Origin: Clostridium beijerinckii HUN142
GTDB taxonomy: Bacteria > Bacillota > Clostridia > Clostridiales > Clostridiaceae
Assembly (NCBI RefSeq): GCF_000621745.1
Contig: NZ_JHXK01000021.1
Location: forward strand, 1 to 64,000
DNA length: 64,000 nt
Direction: 5' to 3'
A program made the position numbers and the translations under genes. This document shows, piece after piece, positions 34,300 to 43,207 of this stretch (its first letter is position 1; the number at the start of each line of letters is the position of its first letter). Under the pieces are notes generated by a model that did not search any database, was not told where the DNA came from, and saw only the letters and a list, made by a program, of their open reading frames with translations.

Positions 34300-36657
34300 A
34301 TGTTGGATATGATCAAAAGCTTTAAAGAATTAACCCCTGAACTCCAATCATTTGCAGGTGGAAAAGGATGTATGTTATCAAAAATGTTTCAAGCAGGATA
34401 TCCTGTTCCTGACGGATTTGTGATTTTACCATCAGCTTTTAAGGAGAATATTCTTAATGAGGATGCTTGGAATAAAATCAAACATTATTTAAAAGAAATT
34501 AGAAAAGATAATGAAAGTGTTTTATTTGCAGTAAGATCATCTGCTTTAAGTGAAGATTCTGCTCAAGCTTCTTTTGCAGGAGAATTTGAAACAGTTTTAA
34601 ATGTTAAGACAGATGAAGAAATTCAAAGCGCAATATATGAAGTTTTTAGCTCAAGAGAATCAGAAAGAGTAAAAGCATACAGTTCAGTCCAAGGAATGGA
34701 TCACTCTCATCAGATAGCGGTAGTGATTCAAATTATGATACAGTCTGAAATTTCAGGAGTATTATTTACTGCTGATCCAATTACAGGCAGTCACGAGAGC
34801 ATGACCGGTAATTTTGTATTTGGATTAGGAGAACAGCTTGTATCAGGAGAAGCAAATGCATATCCATTTAATATTATGAGGCCCAAAAGAAAATATGAGG
34901 GGCCACCTGAATTTAAGAAATATGCCTCAGAGTTATATAAATATGCATCTAAACTTGAAACAGAATATGGTGCTCATCAAGATATTGAGTGGGCAGTATC
35001 AAATGGAAAATTATATATATTACAAGCAAGACCTATCACAACCTTGATAACTGGTAATCCTGATACATATGAATGGAACGATACTTTGGACGGGGATTTC
35101 CTATGGACCAATACTAATGTTGGAGAAGCAATGTCTGATGTTTTCACTCCCCTAAGCTGGTCTATAATAAGGGCTTTGGATGAAGAACAAATGACTATTC
35201 CTGGATACTATTTATTTTCAGGCAACATTTGTGGAAGAGCATATACAAACATCAGTTATGCATTGTCTTTATACCCTGCCTTCGGCAAAGATATTAAGAG
35301 TCTAATAAAAACAATGAGTGAAGTCTTTGGCCAAATGCCTGAAGAAATAGAAATTCCTATTTATCCATTTTCAAAACTAGGCTTGATAAAAGTGATGGCT
35401 CCAAAATTAAAACATCGTTTAAAAAATATTATTAAAGCTTCTAAGGAAATTCCAGAGCATTTGAATGAATCTCCAAATTTGTGTAGAAGGATGACTGAAA
35501 CTATTAAAGAAGTAAAGACAAAAGAAGAATTAATCGATCTATGGAAAACTGAAATTTTACCTTTTAATTTTAAGGCTTTGTGGATTGCACTTGCTGGTGG
35601 AAGAAAAATGGTCATAGCTAATAAATTAAAGGATGAGTTAATAAAAGTAGCAGGAATTGAAGATACAAATACACTTATGTCTAATTTTAGAGGAGATTCA
35701 TCCCTCGAGAGCCTTGGACCTATTATTGGTATATCAAAGATTATAACTGGAGAAATGAATCGTGAAGAATACAGAATGAAATACGGACATCGTGGGCCAC
35801 ATGAGTTTGAATTATCCATACCTCATCCTGGAGAAGATGAAACTTGGCTTGAAAAGCAGATAGAGGAATTGAAGAATTCAAACACAGATGTAGAAAAGCT
35901 TCTTAATAAACAACATGATCAATATGAAGAATCTCTCAAAAGATTGAAAGAACATTTTCCTAAAGAAGCTAATAATTTCGAAAAGAAAATTGTAAAAGTG
36001 GCTGAAGCAGCTCGTCTTAGAGAGTCTGTTCGTTCGGAATGGACTAGAGCCTTTAGAGTTAATCGTGCTTTTGCACTAAAGGCTGGGGAACTTACAGGCA
36101 TAGGAAATGATATATTTTTTCTTTACATCAATGAAGTTTTAGATTTGCTTTCAGGAAATGACTTAGCATTAAATCATATTGCAGTTAGAAAGAAAAATTA
36201 TAAAAAATATAAATTACTTCCACCATTACCATCAATTATTCGCGGAAGATTTGATCCCTTTAAATGGGTAAAAAATTCTAATAGAAGAGTTGATTACTAT
36301 GATGAATCTATGCCTATTACTACACAAGATTCTGAAACTCTTAAAGGTTTTGCAGGAGCATCAGGAAAAATCGAAGGAGTTGTGCGTATTTTAACAAATC
36401 CTGAGGAAGGAGAAAACCTTAAAAAAGGCGAAATCTTGGTTGCGTCAACTACTAATGTTGGATGGACACCTCTTTTTCCTAAGGCTTCAGCAATAATTAC
36501 TGACATTGGAGCACCGTTATCCCATGCTGCTATAGTAGCCAGAGAGCTTGGTATTCCAGCTGTTGTAGGATGTGGCAATGCGACTACAAGGCTTAAGACA
36601 GGAGATAAAGTTATAGTTGACGGCGGTCATGGAGTGGTACAAATTTTAAATAGTTGA
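34300..36657 (+). CDS. Rifampin-phosphotransferase-like dikinase, copy 2
   Basis: 785 residues, AAGGAGG 7 nt before the ATG. Domain order: ATP-grasp (GGKGCMLSKMFQAGYPVPDG near 20, VRSSALSEDSAQASFAGEFE near 75, EWAVSNGKLYILQARPIT near 240), a middle region of about 430 residues, and a C-terminal phospho-His domain (GAPLSHAAIVARELGIPAVV about 735). No PEP-binding barrel follows. It is only distantly related to copy 1 in the middle domain, so the two probably act on different compounds. Third-party annotation would likely read PEP synthase; the layout argues against it. Confidence 0.8.
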   Translation: MLDMIKSFKELTPELQSFAGGKGCMLSKMFQAGYPVPDGFVILPSAFKENILNEDAWNKIKHYLKEIRKDNESVLFAVRSSALSEDSAQASFAGEFETVLNVKTDEEIQSAIYEVFSSRESERVKAYSSVQGMDHSHQIAVVIQIMIQSEISGVLFTADPITGSHESMTGNFVFGLGEQLVSGEANAYPFNIMRPKRKYEGPPEFKKYASELYKYASKLETEYGAHQDIEWAVSNGKLYILQARPITTLITGNPDTYEWNDTLDGDFLWTNTNVGEAMSDVFTPLSWSIIRALDEEQMTIPGYYLFSGNICGRAYTNISYALSLYPAFGKDIKSLIKTMSEVFGQMPEEIEIPIYPFSKLGLIKVMAPKLKHRLKNIIKASKEIPEHLNESPNLCRRMTETIKEVKTKEELIDLWKTEILPFNFKALWIALAGGRKMVIANKLKDELIKVAGIEDTNTLMSNFRGDSSLESLGPIIGISKIITGEMNREEYRMKYGHRGPHEFELSIPHPGEDETWLEKQIEELKNSNTDVEKLLNKQHDQYEESLKRLKEHFPKEANNFEKKIVKVAEAARLRESVRSEWTRAFRVNRAFALKAGELTGIGNDIFFLYINEVLDLLSGNDLALNHIAVRKKNYKKYKLLPPLPSIIRGRFDPFKWVKNSNRRVDYYDESMPITTQDSETLKGFAGASGKIEGVVRILTNPEEGENLKKGEILVASTTNVGWTPLFPKASAIITDIGAPLSHAAIVARELGIPAVVGCGNATTRLKTGDKVIVDGGHGVVQILNS

Positions 36658-36710
36658 TTAAATATAAAACTCTATATTGCATGGCATAAAATATTCATAT
36701 CTAAGCTTGA

Positions 36711-36755
36711 TTAAGAGGTAGACATTTATTTCTTCTACCTCTTAATTAATTTTAT
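36711..36755 (+). terminator. Terminator of the tetR-dikinase operon
   Basis: TTAAGAGGTAGA (36711-36722) pairs perfectly with TCTACCTCTTAA (36734-36745), followed by TTAATTTTAT. It lies 55 bp past the dikinase stop and could also serve the convergent ABC exporter gene. Confidence 0.85.
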
Positions 36756-36877
36756 ATAGTTTACATGACGTTTCCTAGCTGTAAATTTTCACCTGTATTA
36801 AAAATCTCTAATGTATTTTCGGTATAATCATCTAATAGAGCTTTATTTTTTTAATATATAATTAGGCACTAGTTATT

Positions 36878-38716
36878 TTATATTTTTTTAATTCTATCTG
36901 AAAATTGGCTATTATATATTTTATTATACAATCCACCTTTAGCTAATAATTCTTTATGTGTACCTTGTTCAACAATATTTCCCTTATCCATAACTAATAT
37001 CTTATCAGCATTCTTTATGGTAGACAATCTATGGGCTATTATAAAGCTTGTTCTACCTCTCATAAGATTATCCATAGCATTTTGTATTTCTAATTCTGTA
37101 CGTGTATCTACACTTGAAGTAGCCTCATCTAGAATTAAAATTGTGGGATTTGCTAGAATTACACGAGCAATGCATAAAAGCTGCTTTTGTCCTTGAGATA
37201 TTGATGAATTTTCATCACTTAAAACTGTATCATATCCACGTGGAAGTGCTCTTATAAAATCATCAATCTCAGCTAGTCTCGCTGCCACTTTAATTTCAGA
37301 AAGATTTGCCCCTTCTCTTCCATATGAAATATTATCCTTTATACTTCCGTCAAAAAGCCAAGAGTCCTGAAGCACTATACCAAATAAATCTCGTAAATCA
37401 CTTCGTTTTAAGCTATAGATATCAATACCATCAATTTCAATTTTCCCACTGTTTAAGTCATAAAATCTAATAAGTAAATTTATTAATGTAGTCTTTCCTG
37501 CACCAGTTGGACCAACTATGGCAACTTTTTCCCCTGAGTTAACTTTTAAATCCACTCCCGAAATTAAAATCTCTTTTCCATATCCAAACCTTATATTCTT
37601 AAACTCTATATTGCCTTTTGGATTTGATATTACTTTGTTATCTTTAATATCTCCTTCTTCTTCAACTTCATCTAAAATTTCAAATACTCGTTCTGCTGAT
37701 GCTATGGCTGCCTGCATTGAATTAAATATATATGCAGCCTCAGTTAATGGCTCTGAAGCTTGATCTACATATTGAAAAAAAGCCTGGATTATTCCAATAG
37801 ACAATCTTCCTTGAATAGCAAATATAGCTCCCACAATAGCTATAACTACATAGCCTACCTGATTCATCAAGCGTATTAAAGGATTTATGGCATAAGTGAT
37901 AAATTGTGCTTTTTTCTCATCTAAATATAATTTTTCATTAGATATTTCAACAGCTTTTATTATATCTTCTTCCATATTAAATACTTTTACTTCCATTTGT
38001 CCAGTAAAATATTCTTCAATTTGTCCATTGAATATTCCTAAAGACTCCTGTCTATTAGTAAAATAGTTAATGCTTTTTTTCTCAAACATAGATGCTGCAA
38101 CGATTCCCATGATAATAATAAAAATAGCTATTAAAGCTAATATCCAATTTATAAAAATCATAAAGATAACAGCACCTATTATTGATAAGACAGCTGTAAT
38201 AAATTGCATAAGTCCTGACTGCAGTGTATCAGATACTTTTTCCAAATCATTTGATATCCTGCTTAGAATTTCTCCTTTTTTATGTGTATCATAATATCTT
38301 AAAGACACTTTTGTAAGCTTTTCACTTACCTTTTTCCTTATTGATAATACTAACCTTTGAGATACAGATGCCATTATATACTGCTGTATATAATTAGATA
38401 TAAATGATAACAAATATATCCCCAAAAGCATAAGGGCCAGCTTCATTATAATATCAAATCTTATATTAAAATAATTACTAGAAGATGTATTTTTTATTCC
38501 ATCGTATATAGTATTAATAGCTTCACTAAAAATTAATGGGGAAACCATGGTAAATGCTAAACTCATAATAGCAAAAAATATTACAACTATTAACTTCCAT
38601 TTTTGATTAATGAGCAGCTTCATTAGCCTTTTTAATGTTTTCTTTGTATCTTTAGCTCTTTCTACTGATATTTCACTATCCAAGGAGAGTATATCATTTG
38701 ATCTTTCATCATTCAT
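36878..38716 (-). CDS. ABC exporter half-transporter, consensus-Walker B subunit
   Basis: 612 residues: an N-terminal extension, six spans (about 35-330), then the nucleotide-binding domain. Walker A GPTGAGKTT, Walker B ILILDEATSSVD with the catalytic Glu, H-loop IAHRLST. The signature is SISQGQKQ, changed from LSGGQ. With the upstream gene (degenerate Walker B, normal signature) it makes one working and one altered ATP site, as in BmrCD/TM287-288-type heterodimers that export drugs. The start ATG overlaps the stop of the upstream gene (TAATG). Confidence 0.93.
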   Translation of the reverse strand: MNDERSNDILSLDSEISVERAKDTKKTLKRLMKLLINQKWKLIVVIFFAIMSLAFTMVSPLIFSEAINTIYDGIKNTSSSNYFNIRFDIIMKLALMLLGIYLLSFISNYIQQYIMASVSQRLVLSIRKKVSEKLTKVSLRYYDTHKKGEILSRISNDLEKVSDTLQSGLMQFITAVLSIIGAVIFMIFINWILALIAIFIIIMGIVAASMFEKKSINYFTNRQESLGIFNGQIEEYFTGQMEVKVFNMEEDIIKAVEISNEKLYLDEKKAQFITYAINPLIRLMNQVGYVVIAIVGAIFAIQGRLSIGIIQAFFQYVDQASEPLTEAAYIFNSMQAAIASAERVFEILDEVEEEGDIKDNKVISNPKGNIEFKNIRFGYGKEILISGVDLKVNSGEKVAIVGPTGAGKTTLINLLIRFYDLNSGKIEIDGIDIYSLKRSDLRDLFGIVLQDSWLFDGSIKDNISYGREGANLSEIKVAARLAEIDDFIRALPRGYDTVLSDENSSISQGQKQLLCIARVILANPTILILDEATSSVDTRTELEIQNAMDNLMRGRTSFIIAHRLSTIKNADKILVMDKGNIVEQGTHKELLAKGGLYNKIYNSQFSDRIKKI

Positions 38717-40443
38717 TAGGCTAATTCCTCCTTGCTAAATTGTGATTCTGCTATTTTTATATAAATAATACAATTTTTCATAAGTTCCTTATGGGTTCCT
38801 ATGCCTACTATTTCCCCTTTATCCAAAACTATAATTTGATCCGCTTCCATAATCGTACTTATTCTTTGGGCAATTGTTATAACAATTGAATCTTTCAACT
38901 TTTCCTTTATTGCTTTTCTAACCTTAGCATCTGTGCTATAATCCAAGGCAGAAAAACTATCATCAAATACATATATGTCACTTTTCTTTATTAAAGCCCT
39001 TGCAATACATATTCTTTGTTTTTGTCCTCCTGAAAAATTACTACCTTCTTGAGATACTGTTGAATCGTAATCAGATTTTAATTCCATTATAAAGTTATCA
39101 GCTTGGGCCGTTATAGCAGCAGTTTTCATTTCCTCTAACGTTGCATCTTTTTTTGCATGCCTCATATTGCTAGCTATAGTTCCACTGAAAAGAAATGCTT
39201 TTTGTGGTGAAAAACTTATCATATTCCTTAAATCTTTTTGTGTAAACTTTTTTATATTAATATCATTAATTAATATTTCACCATTCTTTACGTCATGTAA
39301 TCTTGGTATTAATTTACCTATAGTACTTTTTCCTGAACCTGTGGCACCCATAATTGCAGTTGTTTTCCCACTCTCACATGTAAAGTTTATATTCTTTAAT
39401 GCAAGCTCTTTAGCATCCTTATATGAAAATGTAACATTTCTAAATTCAAGGATTCTTTTATCAGGTAAAGTCTTCTGAGCCGTTTTTTCATCTACTATTT
39501 GAGGATTGTATTCTAGTATTTCTAATATACGCTTAGAGCACGCACTAGCACGTGGTAAATTCATAAGAACCATTACAGACATGACCAAATATACAAGTAT
39601 AATTATTGAATATTCAATAACAGCCATAATATCTCCAACTAACATTTTTCCATCATTTATTCTAACAGCCCCAAACCACAAGATAGAAACAGTAGATAAA
39701 TTCAGCATAGATAATATTAATGGCATACCCATAGCAAATATCTTGTTCATTTTTATATTAATATCAGAATAACTCTCGAAGATATTATCCATTAGTTTTT
39801 TTTCATACACATCACGATTAAAAGCACGTATAATTCTTATTCCAAAAATAAATTGCCTTACTCTAGAATTTATTTTATCTAGCTCTTCTTGCATTCTAAT
39901 TGATATAGAAACAACTCTTTTACTTATAAGTAAAAGAAATATTAAAAGAGCTATTCCTGTCATTAGTATTATTAAAGCCATATACTTATCTTTAAAAAAT
40001 GCTAACAACATTCCAATTAAGGTTATAAAAGGAACAGGAATAATCATTTCAAAAATCATTATTACTGTATTTTCAACTTGATTAACATCACTTGTACATC
40101 TTGTTATTAAAGATGAAGTGGAAAATCTTTTATAATCTTCTATAGATAGCTTTTGTGAATGCAAAAATATTTTTCTCCTCATATCTCGAGAAAGTGTTGC
40201 TGATAAATCAGCTGATAAATATGTTGATACTATAGCTAGTATTCCAGTAAGGATTGCAATACCTATCATTACCCCACCAGTTTCTAATACATAATATAGA
40301 TCACCTTTTACTACTCCATTGTTAACTATATTAGCTGTCAAGGTTGGAACAAATAATATTCCCATTGTTTTAAGCAATATAACTATAACTAATGAAATAA
40401 CAGTTGCTTTATTAAACTTGAAATACTTAAATAACTTTAGCAT
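38716..40443 (-). CDS. ABC exporter half-transporter, degenerate-site subunit
   Basis: 575 residues from the ATG at 40443, 6 nt after AAAGGA. Six spans in the first 300 residues, then Walker A GATGSGKST, signature FSGGQKQR (intact) and Walker B YVFDDSFSALD, where the catalytic Glu is Asp. The H-loop is IAQRIST, His changed to Gln. These losses mark the non-catalytic half of a heterodimeric drug exporter. A long structured leader lies upstream. Confidence 0.93.
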   Translation of the reverse strand: MLKLFKYFKFNKATVISLVIVILLKTMGILFVPTLTANIVNNGVVKGDLYYVLETGGVMIGIAILTGILAIVSTYLSADLSATLSRDMRRKIFLHSQKLSIEDYKRFSTSSLITRCTSDVNQVENTVIMIFEMIIPVPFITLIGMLLAFFKDKYMALIILMTGIALLIFLLLISKRVVSISIRMQEELDKINSRVRQFIFGIRIIRAFNRDVYEKKLMDNIFESYSDINIKMNKIFAMGMPLILSMLNLSTVSILWFGAVRINDGKMLVGDIMAVIEYSIIILVYLVMSVMVLMNLPRASACSKRILEILEYNPQIVDEKTAQKTLPDKRILEFRNVTFSYKDAKELALKNINFTCESGKTTAIMGATGSGKSTIGKLIPRLHDVKNGEILINDINIKKFTQKDLRNMISFSPQKAFLFSGTIASNMRHAKKDATLEEMKTAAITAQADNFIMELKSDYDSTVSQEGSNFSGGQKQRICIARALIKKSDIYVFDDSFSALDYSTDAKVRKAIKEKLKDSIVITIAQRISTIMEADQIIVLDKGEIVGIGTHKELMKNCIIYIKIAESQFSKEELA

Positions 40444-40487
40444 AATCTTTCCTTTCATTCATACTGTTTATAGTTTTTAAGGCACAT

Positions 40488-40630
40488 GAAAGAAAATAGC
40501 AAGTTCAAATTTGCCGAGGCTATTTTTTCATCAGATAAGGAAGCAGATTGCTATCATAGCGAGCTATTATAGTAATCTGCTGATAAGCGAGCGTATGAGA
40601 GTCGAGCTTCCTATGATGAAAAATAGGCAG
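40488..40630 (-). ncRNA. Attenuator-like leader RNA of the ABC exporter operon
   Basis: On the minus strand three segments compete. A (40628-40606, GCCTATTTTTCATCATAGGA..) and B (40544-40519, ..TGATGAAAAAATAGC) form a stem of about 20 bp. B and C (40500-40488, GCTATTTTCTTTC) form a shorter stem with a T-rich tail, a terminator shape. Between A and B lies another hairpin (CAGATTACTAT/ATAGCAATCTG). It ends 45 bp before the exporter ATG. Pairing B with A would prevent terminator B-C. Not one of the riboswitch classes I know; short AUG frames inside have no good ribosome site. Confidence 0.55.
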
Positions 40631-40667
40631 GCGGATTAACTTTTTATTTTTTCGATAGTGCCTAAAT

Positions 40668-40976
40668 TTAACTTTTAAGATTTATGGAGTCATCTGATAC
40701 CTTGACCTCTAAAATAAACATAACTAAAGGTATTCCTAGAAGTAATCCCCATGTTCCCATGAATTGTTTTCCAATTATCAGTATTATAAATATAAAGAAT
40801 ACTGGCAATGAAGTTTTATCAGACATGAGTTTTGGATTTAATATGTAACTTTCTAAGCTATGTAATAAGGCAATCATCACAATAACAGATATTATTTTAA
40901 TTACTCCTTCAACATTAAATGCTATTAAACAAAGTGGTATTAAAGAGATTATAACCCCAGCTACTGGTATAAAACT
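40668..40976 (-). pseudogene. AI-2E family transporter, C-terminal fragment
   Basis: About 102 residues open from 40976 (TGA just upstream) to the stop at 40668. The sequence FIPVAGVIISLIPL, then LHSLESYILNPKLMSDKTSLP and GLLLGIPLVMFI, is the end of AI-2E/PerM membrane proteins, which are normally about 350 residues. The first 250 are missing, with no ribosome site at the break. It is therefore a 5'-truncated remnant. It may also hold the promoter for the exporter leader downstream. Confidence 0.8.
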
Positions 40977-41102
40977 TCACCCTCTTAGATTGTTGCAAAA
41001 TTCATTTTTAATTTAAGCTCTAAATTTTATATATAACTCCTGTTCATTCTTCTTTGCTTAAGGAAACAATATAAAATCTAATTTCAAATAATCTTAATAA
41101 AT

Positions 41103-41621
41103 TTAAATCTTTTTTAACTTTAATTTTGACATCATTAAATATGCAAGAATCATCATTAAAGTAATTAATAAGGTTATTGCAATACTATTACCAGGTACAA
41201 ACAAAGAAAACAATGCAAGAATTGAACCAGCAATAGTTATTGGAATCCCAGTAAAAACCCCATCAAATTCACTCACATTATATTTTGCTAATCTATAGCA
41301 ACCACACAAAATATAAGTTAGCATAAAAATAATTCCAAATGCTCCAAAGCCTATATTGGAAAAATTATATTTAATAAATACAAGTAGCGCTGGTGCAACT
41401 CCAAAGGAAATCAAATCTGCTAGGGAATCTAATTCTTTTCCTAATTCACTAGATACATTTAAATATCTAGCAATTCTTCCGTCATACCTGTCCACTAAAG
41501 CGGCTGCAATTATAAATATGGCTGCTTCCAAAAAGTCTTTTTTCAAAACTTCAATTATTGAAAGAATTCCAAATGATAAATTCATAAATGTCAGTAGGTT
41601 TGGTATAAATTTTTTAAACAT
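41103..41621 (-). CDS. pssA: CDP-alcohol phosphatidyltransferase, phosphatidylserine-synthase-like
   Basis: 172 residues. The CDP-alcohol motif D-x2-DG-x2-AR-x8-G-x3-D-x3-D is complete in DRYDGRIARYLNVSSELGKE followed by LDSLAD (about 44-70). The start FIPNLLTFMNLSFG and the length fit PssA of Firmicutes, which joins CDP-diacylglycerol and serine at the membrane. It lies 30 bp after the DedA gene, so they share a transcript. May be an extra copy used for membrane remodelling. Confidence 0.85.
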   Translation of the reverse strand: MFKKFIPNLLTFMNLSFGILSIIEVLKKDFLEAAIFIIAAALVDRYDGRIARYLNVSSELGKELDSLADLISFGVAPALLVFIKYNFSNIGFGAFGIIFMLTYILCGCYRLAKYNVSEFDGVFTGIPITIAGSILALFSLFVPGNSIAITLLITLMMILAYLMMSKLKLKKI

Positions 41622-41651
41622 TTCTTTACTCCTTTTTATATAAGAAATTGA

Positions 41652-42353
41652 CTACATATTTTCATTGATTTGATTAGCTTGTGAGAACTTATTTATAAGC
41701 TTATCTTTATAAATTATCCCGAGGACAAATAATGTTACTGCTATAATTGAAATCACTATTGTTGATATATAATTTCCATAATGAATATTTGATCCTATAG
41801 CTACTGAAGCTAAAAGCCATGGGAATCGACTAACAAGTAAGATTCCAAAGAACTTTAACGGCTTAATTGGAGTTAATCCTGCTACATATATCAAAAAATC
41901 TTTTGGCAATCCAGGTATGATAAAAAATATAAATAGTGTAATAGCGAATTTTTTACTATTCGTAAGATCCAAAATCCATTGAGATGTATTCTTTTTAATT
42001 AGCTTTTCTATAAACGCCCCCCCTATTAATCTAGTGAAATAAAATGCTATAACAGCTCCAAAGAGCATTCCTAAAGTCGTATAAATTAATCCAATGGTCA
42101 CTCCATATATATATCCACCAGCAACTTGAATGACCTCGCCTGGAATTGGTGCAATTACAGTTTGTAGCATTTGAAAGAATATAAATAAAAAGCTCCCAAA
42201 CTTACCAGTTGAAATTATATAATTCCTAAACTTATCAAGGGACATAGTTATCTCAATAATATATGGTAAATACTCAATAGTTACTGCAATTGCTAATGTA
42301 CCCAATAGAGCCAATAATGCTTTTCCTATTAATACTTTTTTTACTCTATCCAT
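41652..42353 (-). CDS. DedA/TVP38-family membrane protein
   Basis: 233 residues. One N-terminal span, then the SNARE-associated (VTT) domain with APIPGEVIQVAGGYIYG (about 68-85), the re-entrant loop GMLFGAVIAFYFTRLIGG and FFIIPGLPKDFLIYVAG. These proteins flip or scramble phospholipids and often affect resistance to cationic peptides. It is divergent from a VanRS-like pair and leads the operon with pssA. Confidence 0.9.
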   Translation of the reverse strand: MDRVKKVLIGKALLALLGTLAIAVTIEYLPYIIEITMSLDKFRNYIISTGKFGSFLFIFFQMLQTVIAPIPGEVIQVAGGYIYGVTIGLIYTTLGMLFGAVIAFYFTRLIGGAFIEKLIKKNTSQWILDLTNSKKFAITLFIFFIIPGLPKDFLIYVAGLTPIKPLKFFGILLVSRFPWLLASVAIGSNIHYGNYISTIVISIIAVTLFVLGIIYKDKLINKFSQANQINENM

Positions 42354-42415
42354 AATCTTTTTCCTTTCATTTTTAATTTGATAATTAAAAGTTTATCTAT
42401 AACATCTTAAAATTA

Positions 42416-42453
42416 ACCTACGTCAAATCTTAAGAATTCTTAAGTCATCTTAA
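42416..42453. promoter_or_regulatory. Phased CTTAA repeats between divergent operons
   Basis: CTTAA occurs at 42429, 42439 and 42449 (exactly 10 bp apart) and once more at 42416. Tandem direct repeats about one helical turn apart are how OmpR/PhoB-family regulators bind. The site lies 65 bp before the response regulator ATG and 60 bp before the DedA gene. Confidence 0.65.
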
Positions 42454-42517
42454 ATAATATAGCTTTAGGATATGTTACGTTATATACTAGTAACAAATGG
42501 AGGTGTCTAATTATACT

Positions 42518-43207
42518 ATGAGAAATATTTTAATCGCAGATGATAATAACGAAATAAGAGAAATAGTTAAGGTTTTATTGGAAAGCGAAGGCTACAATGT
42601 ACTAGAGGCTGTAGATGGCGAAGATGCTATAAGTAAAGTTGATGAAAACATTGATTTAATAATACTTGATGTAGTAATGCCTAAAAAAACAGGCTTTAAA
42701 GCCTGTGTAGAAATTAGAGAAAAAACAAGTGCACCAATTTTATTTTTAACAGCTAAATCTCAGGACTCAGATAAGTATATGGCATTTTCTGCTGGAAGTG
42801 ATGATTATCTTTCAAAACCATTTTCATATACAGAATTAGTATCAAGAGTTAAAGCTTTACTTAGAAGATATTATGTTTATAAGGGAAAGGATACAAGTGA
42901 CTTAACAGATTCGATTAGTATTAACGGGCTAAAAATAAATATAGCTTCTAACGAAGTTTCAATAGATGGAAAAGAAATAGTTTTGACTGAAATTGAGTAT
43001 AATATCCTTCTTTTGATGTCTAAAAACCGTAAAAAGATCTTTTCGGCACAAAATTTATATGAAAGCATTTGGAAGGAGCCATATTTTTACTCTTGCAATA
43101 ATACAGTTATGGTTCATATAAGAAACTTGCGGAGCAAACTAGAATCAGATCCACAGAATCCCAAATATATAAAAACTGTTTGGGGAAAGGGGTACAGGAT
43201 TGAATAG
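42518..43207 (+). CDS. VanR-like response regulator (OmpR family)
   Basis: About 229 residues from the ATG at 42518; GGAGGTG lies 12 nt upstream, a long spacing, and an ATG at 42497 is the alternative. Receiver: ADDNNE acidic pocket, phospho-Asp in LIILDVVMP, Lys in SKPF. Winged helix ends HIRNLRSKLESDPQNPKYIK, then the wing WGKGYRIE. Overlaps the kinase gene by 8 bp. Likely controls the divergent DedA-PssA operon and itself. Confidence 0.9.
   Translation: MRNILIADDNNEIREIVKVLLESEGYNVLEAVDGEDAISKVDENIDLIILDVVMPKKTGFKACVEIREKTSAPILFLTAKSQDSDKYMAFSAGSDDYLSKPFSYTELVSRVKALLRRYYVYKGKDTSDLTDSISINGLKINIASNEVSIDGKEIVLTEIEYNILLLMSKNRKKIFSAQNLYESIWKEPYFYSCNNTVMVHIRNLRSKLESDPQNPKYIKTVWGKGYRIE

Noticed and set aside
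29872..36657. Calling the two dikinases phosphoenolpyruvate synthases
   Set aside because: The phospho-His domain is the last domain in both and no PEP-binding barrel follows, unlike PEP synthase and PPDK.
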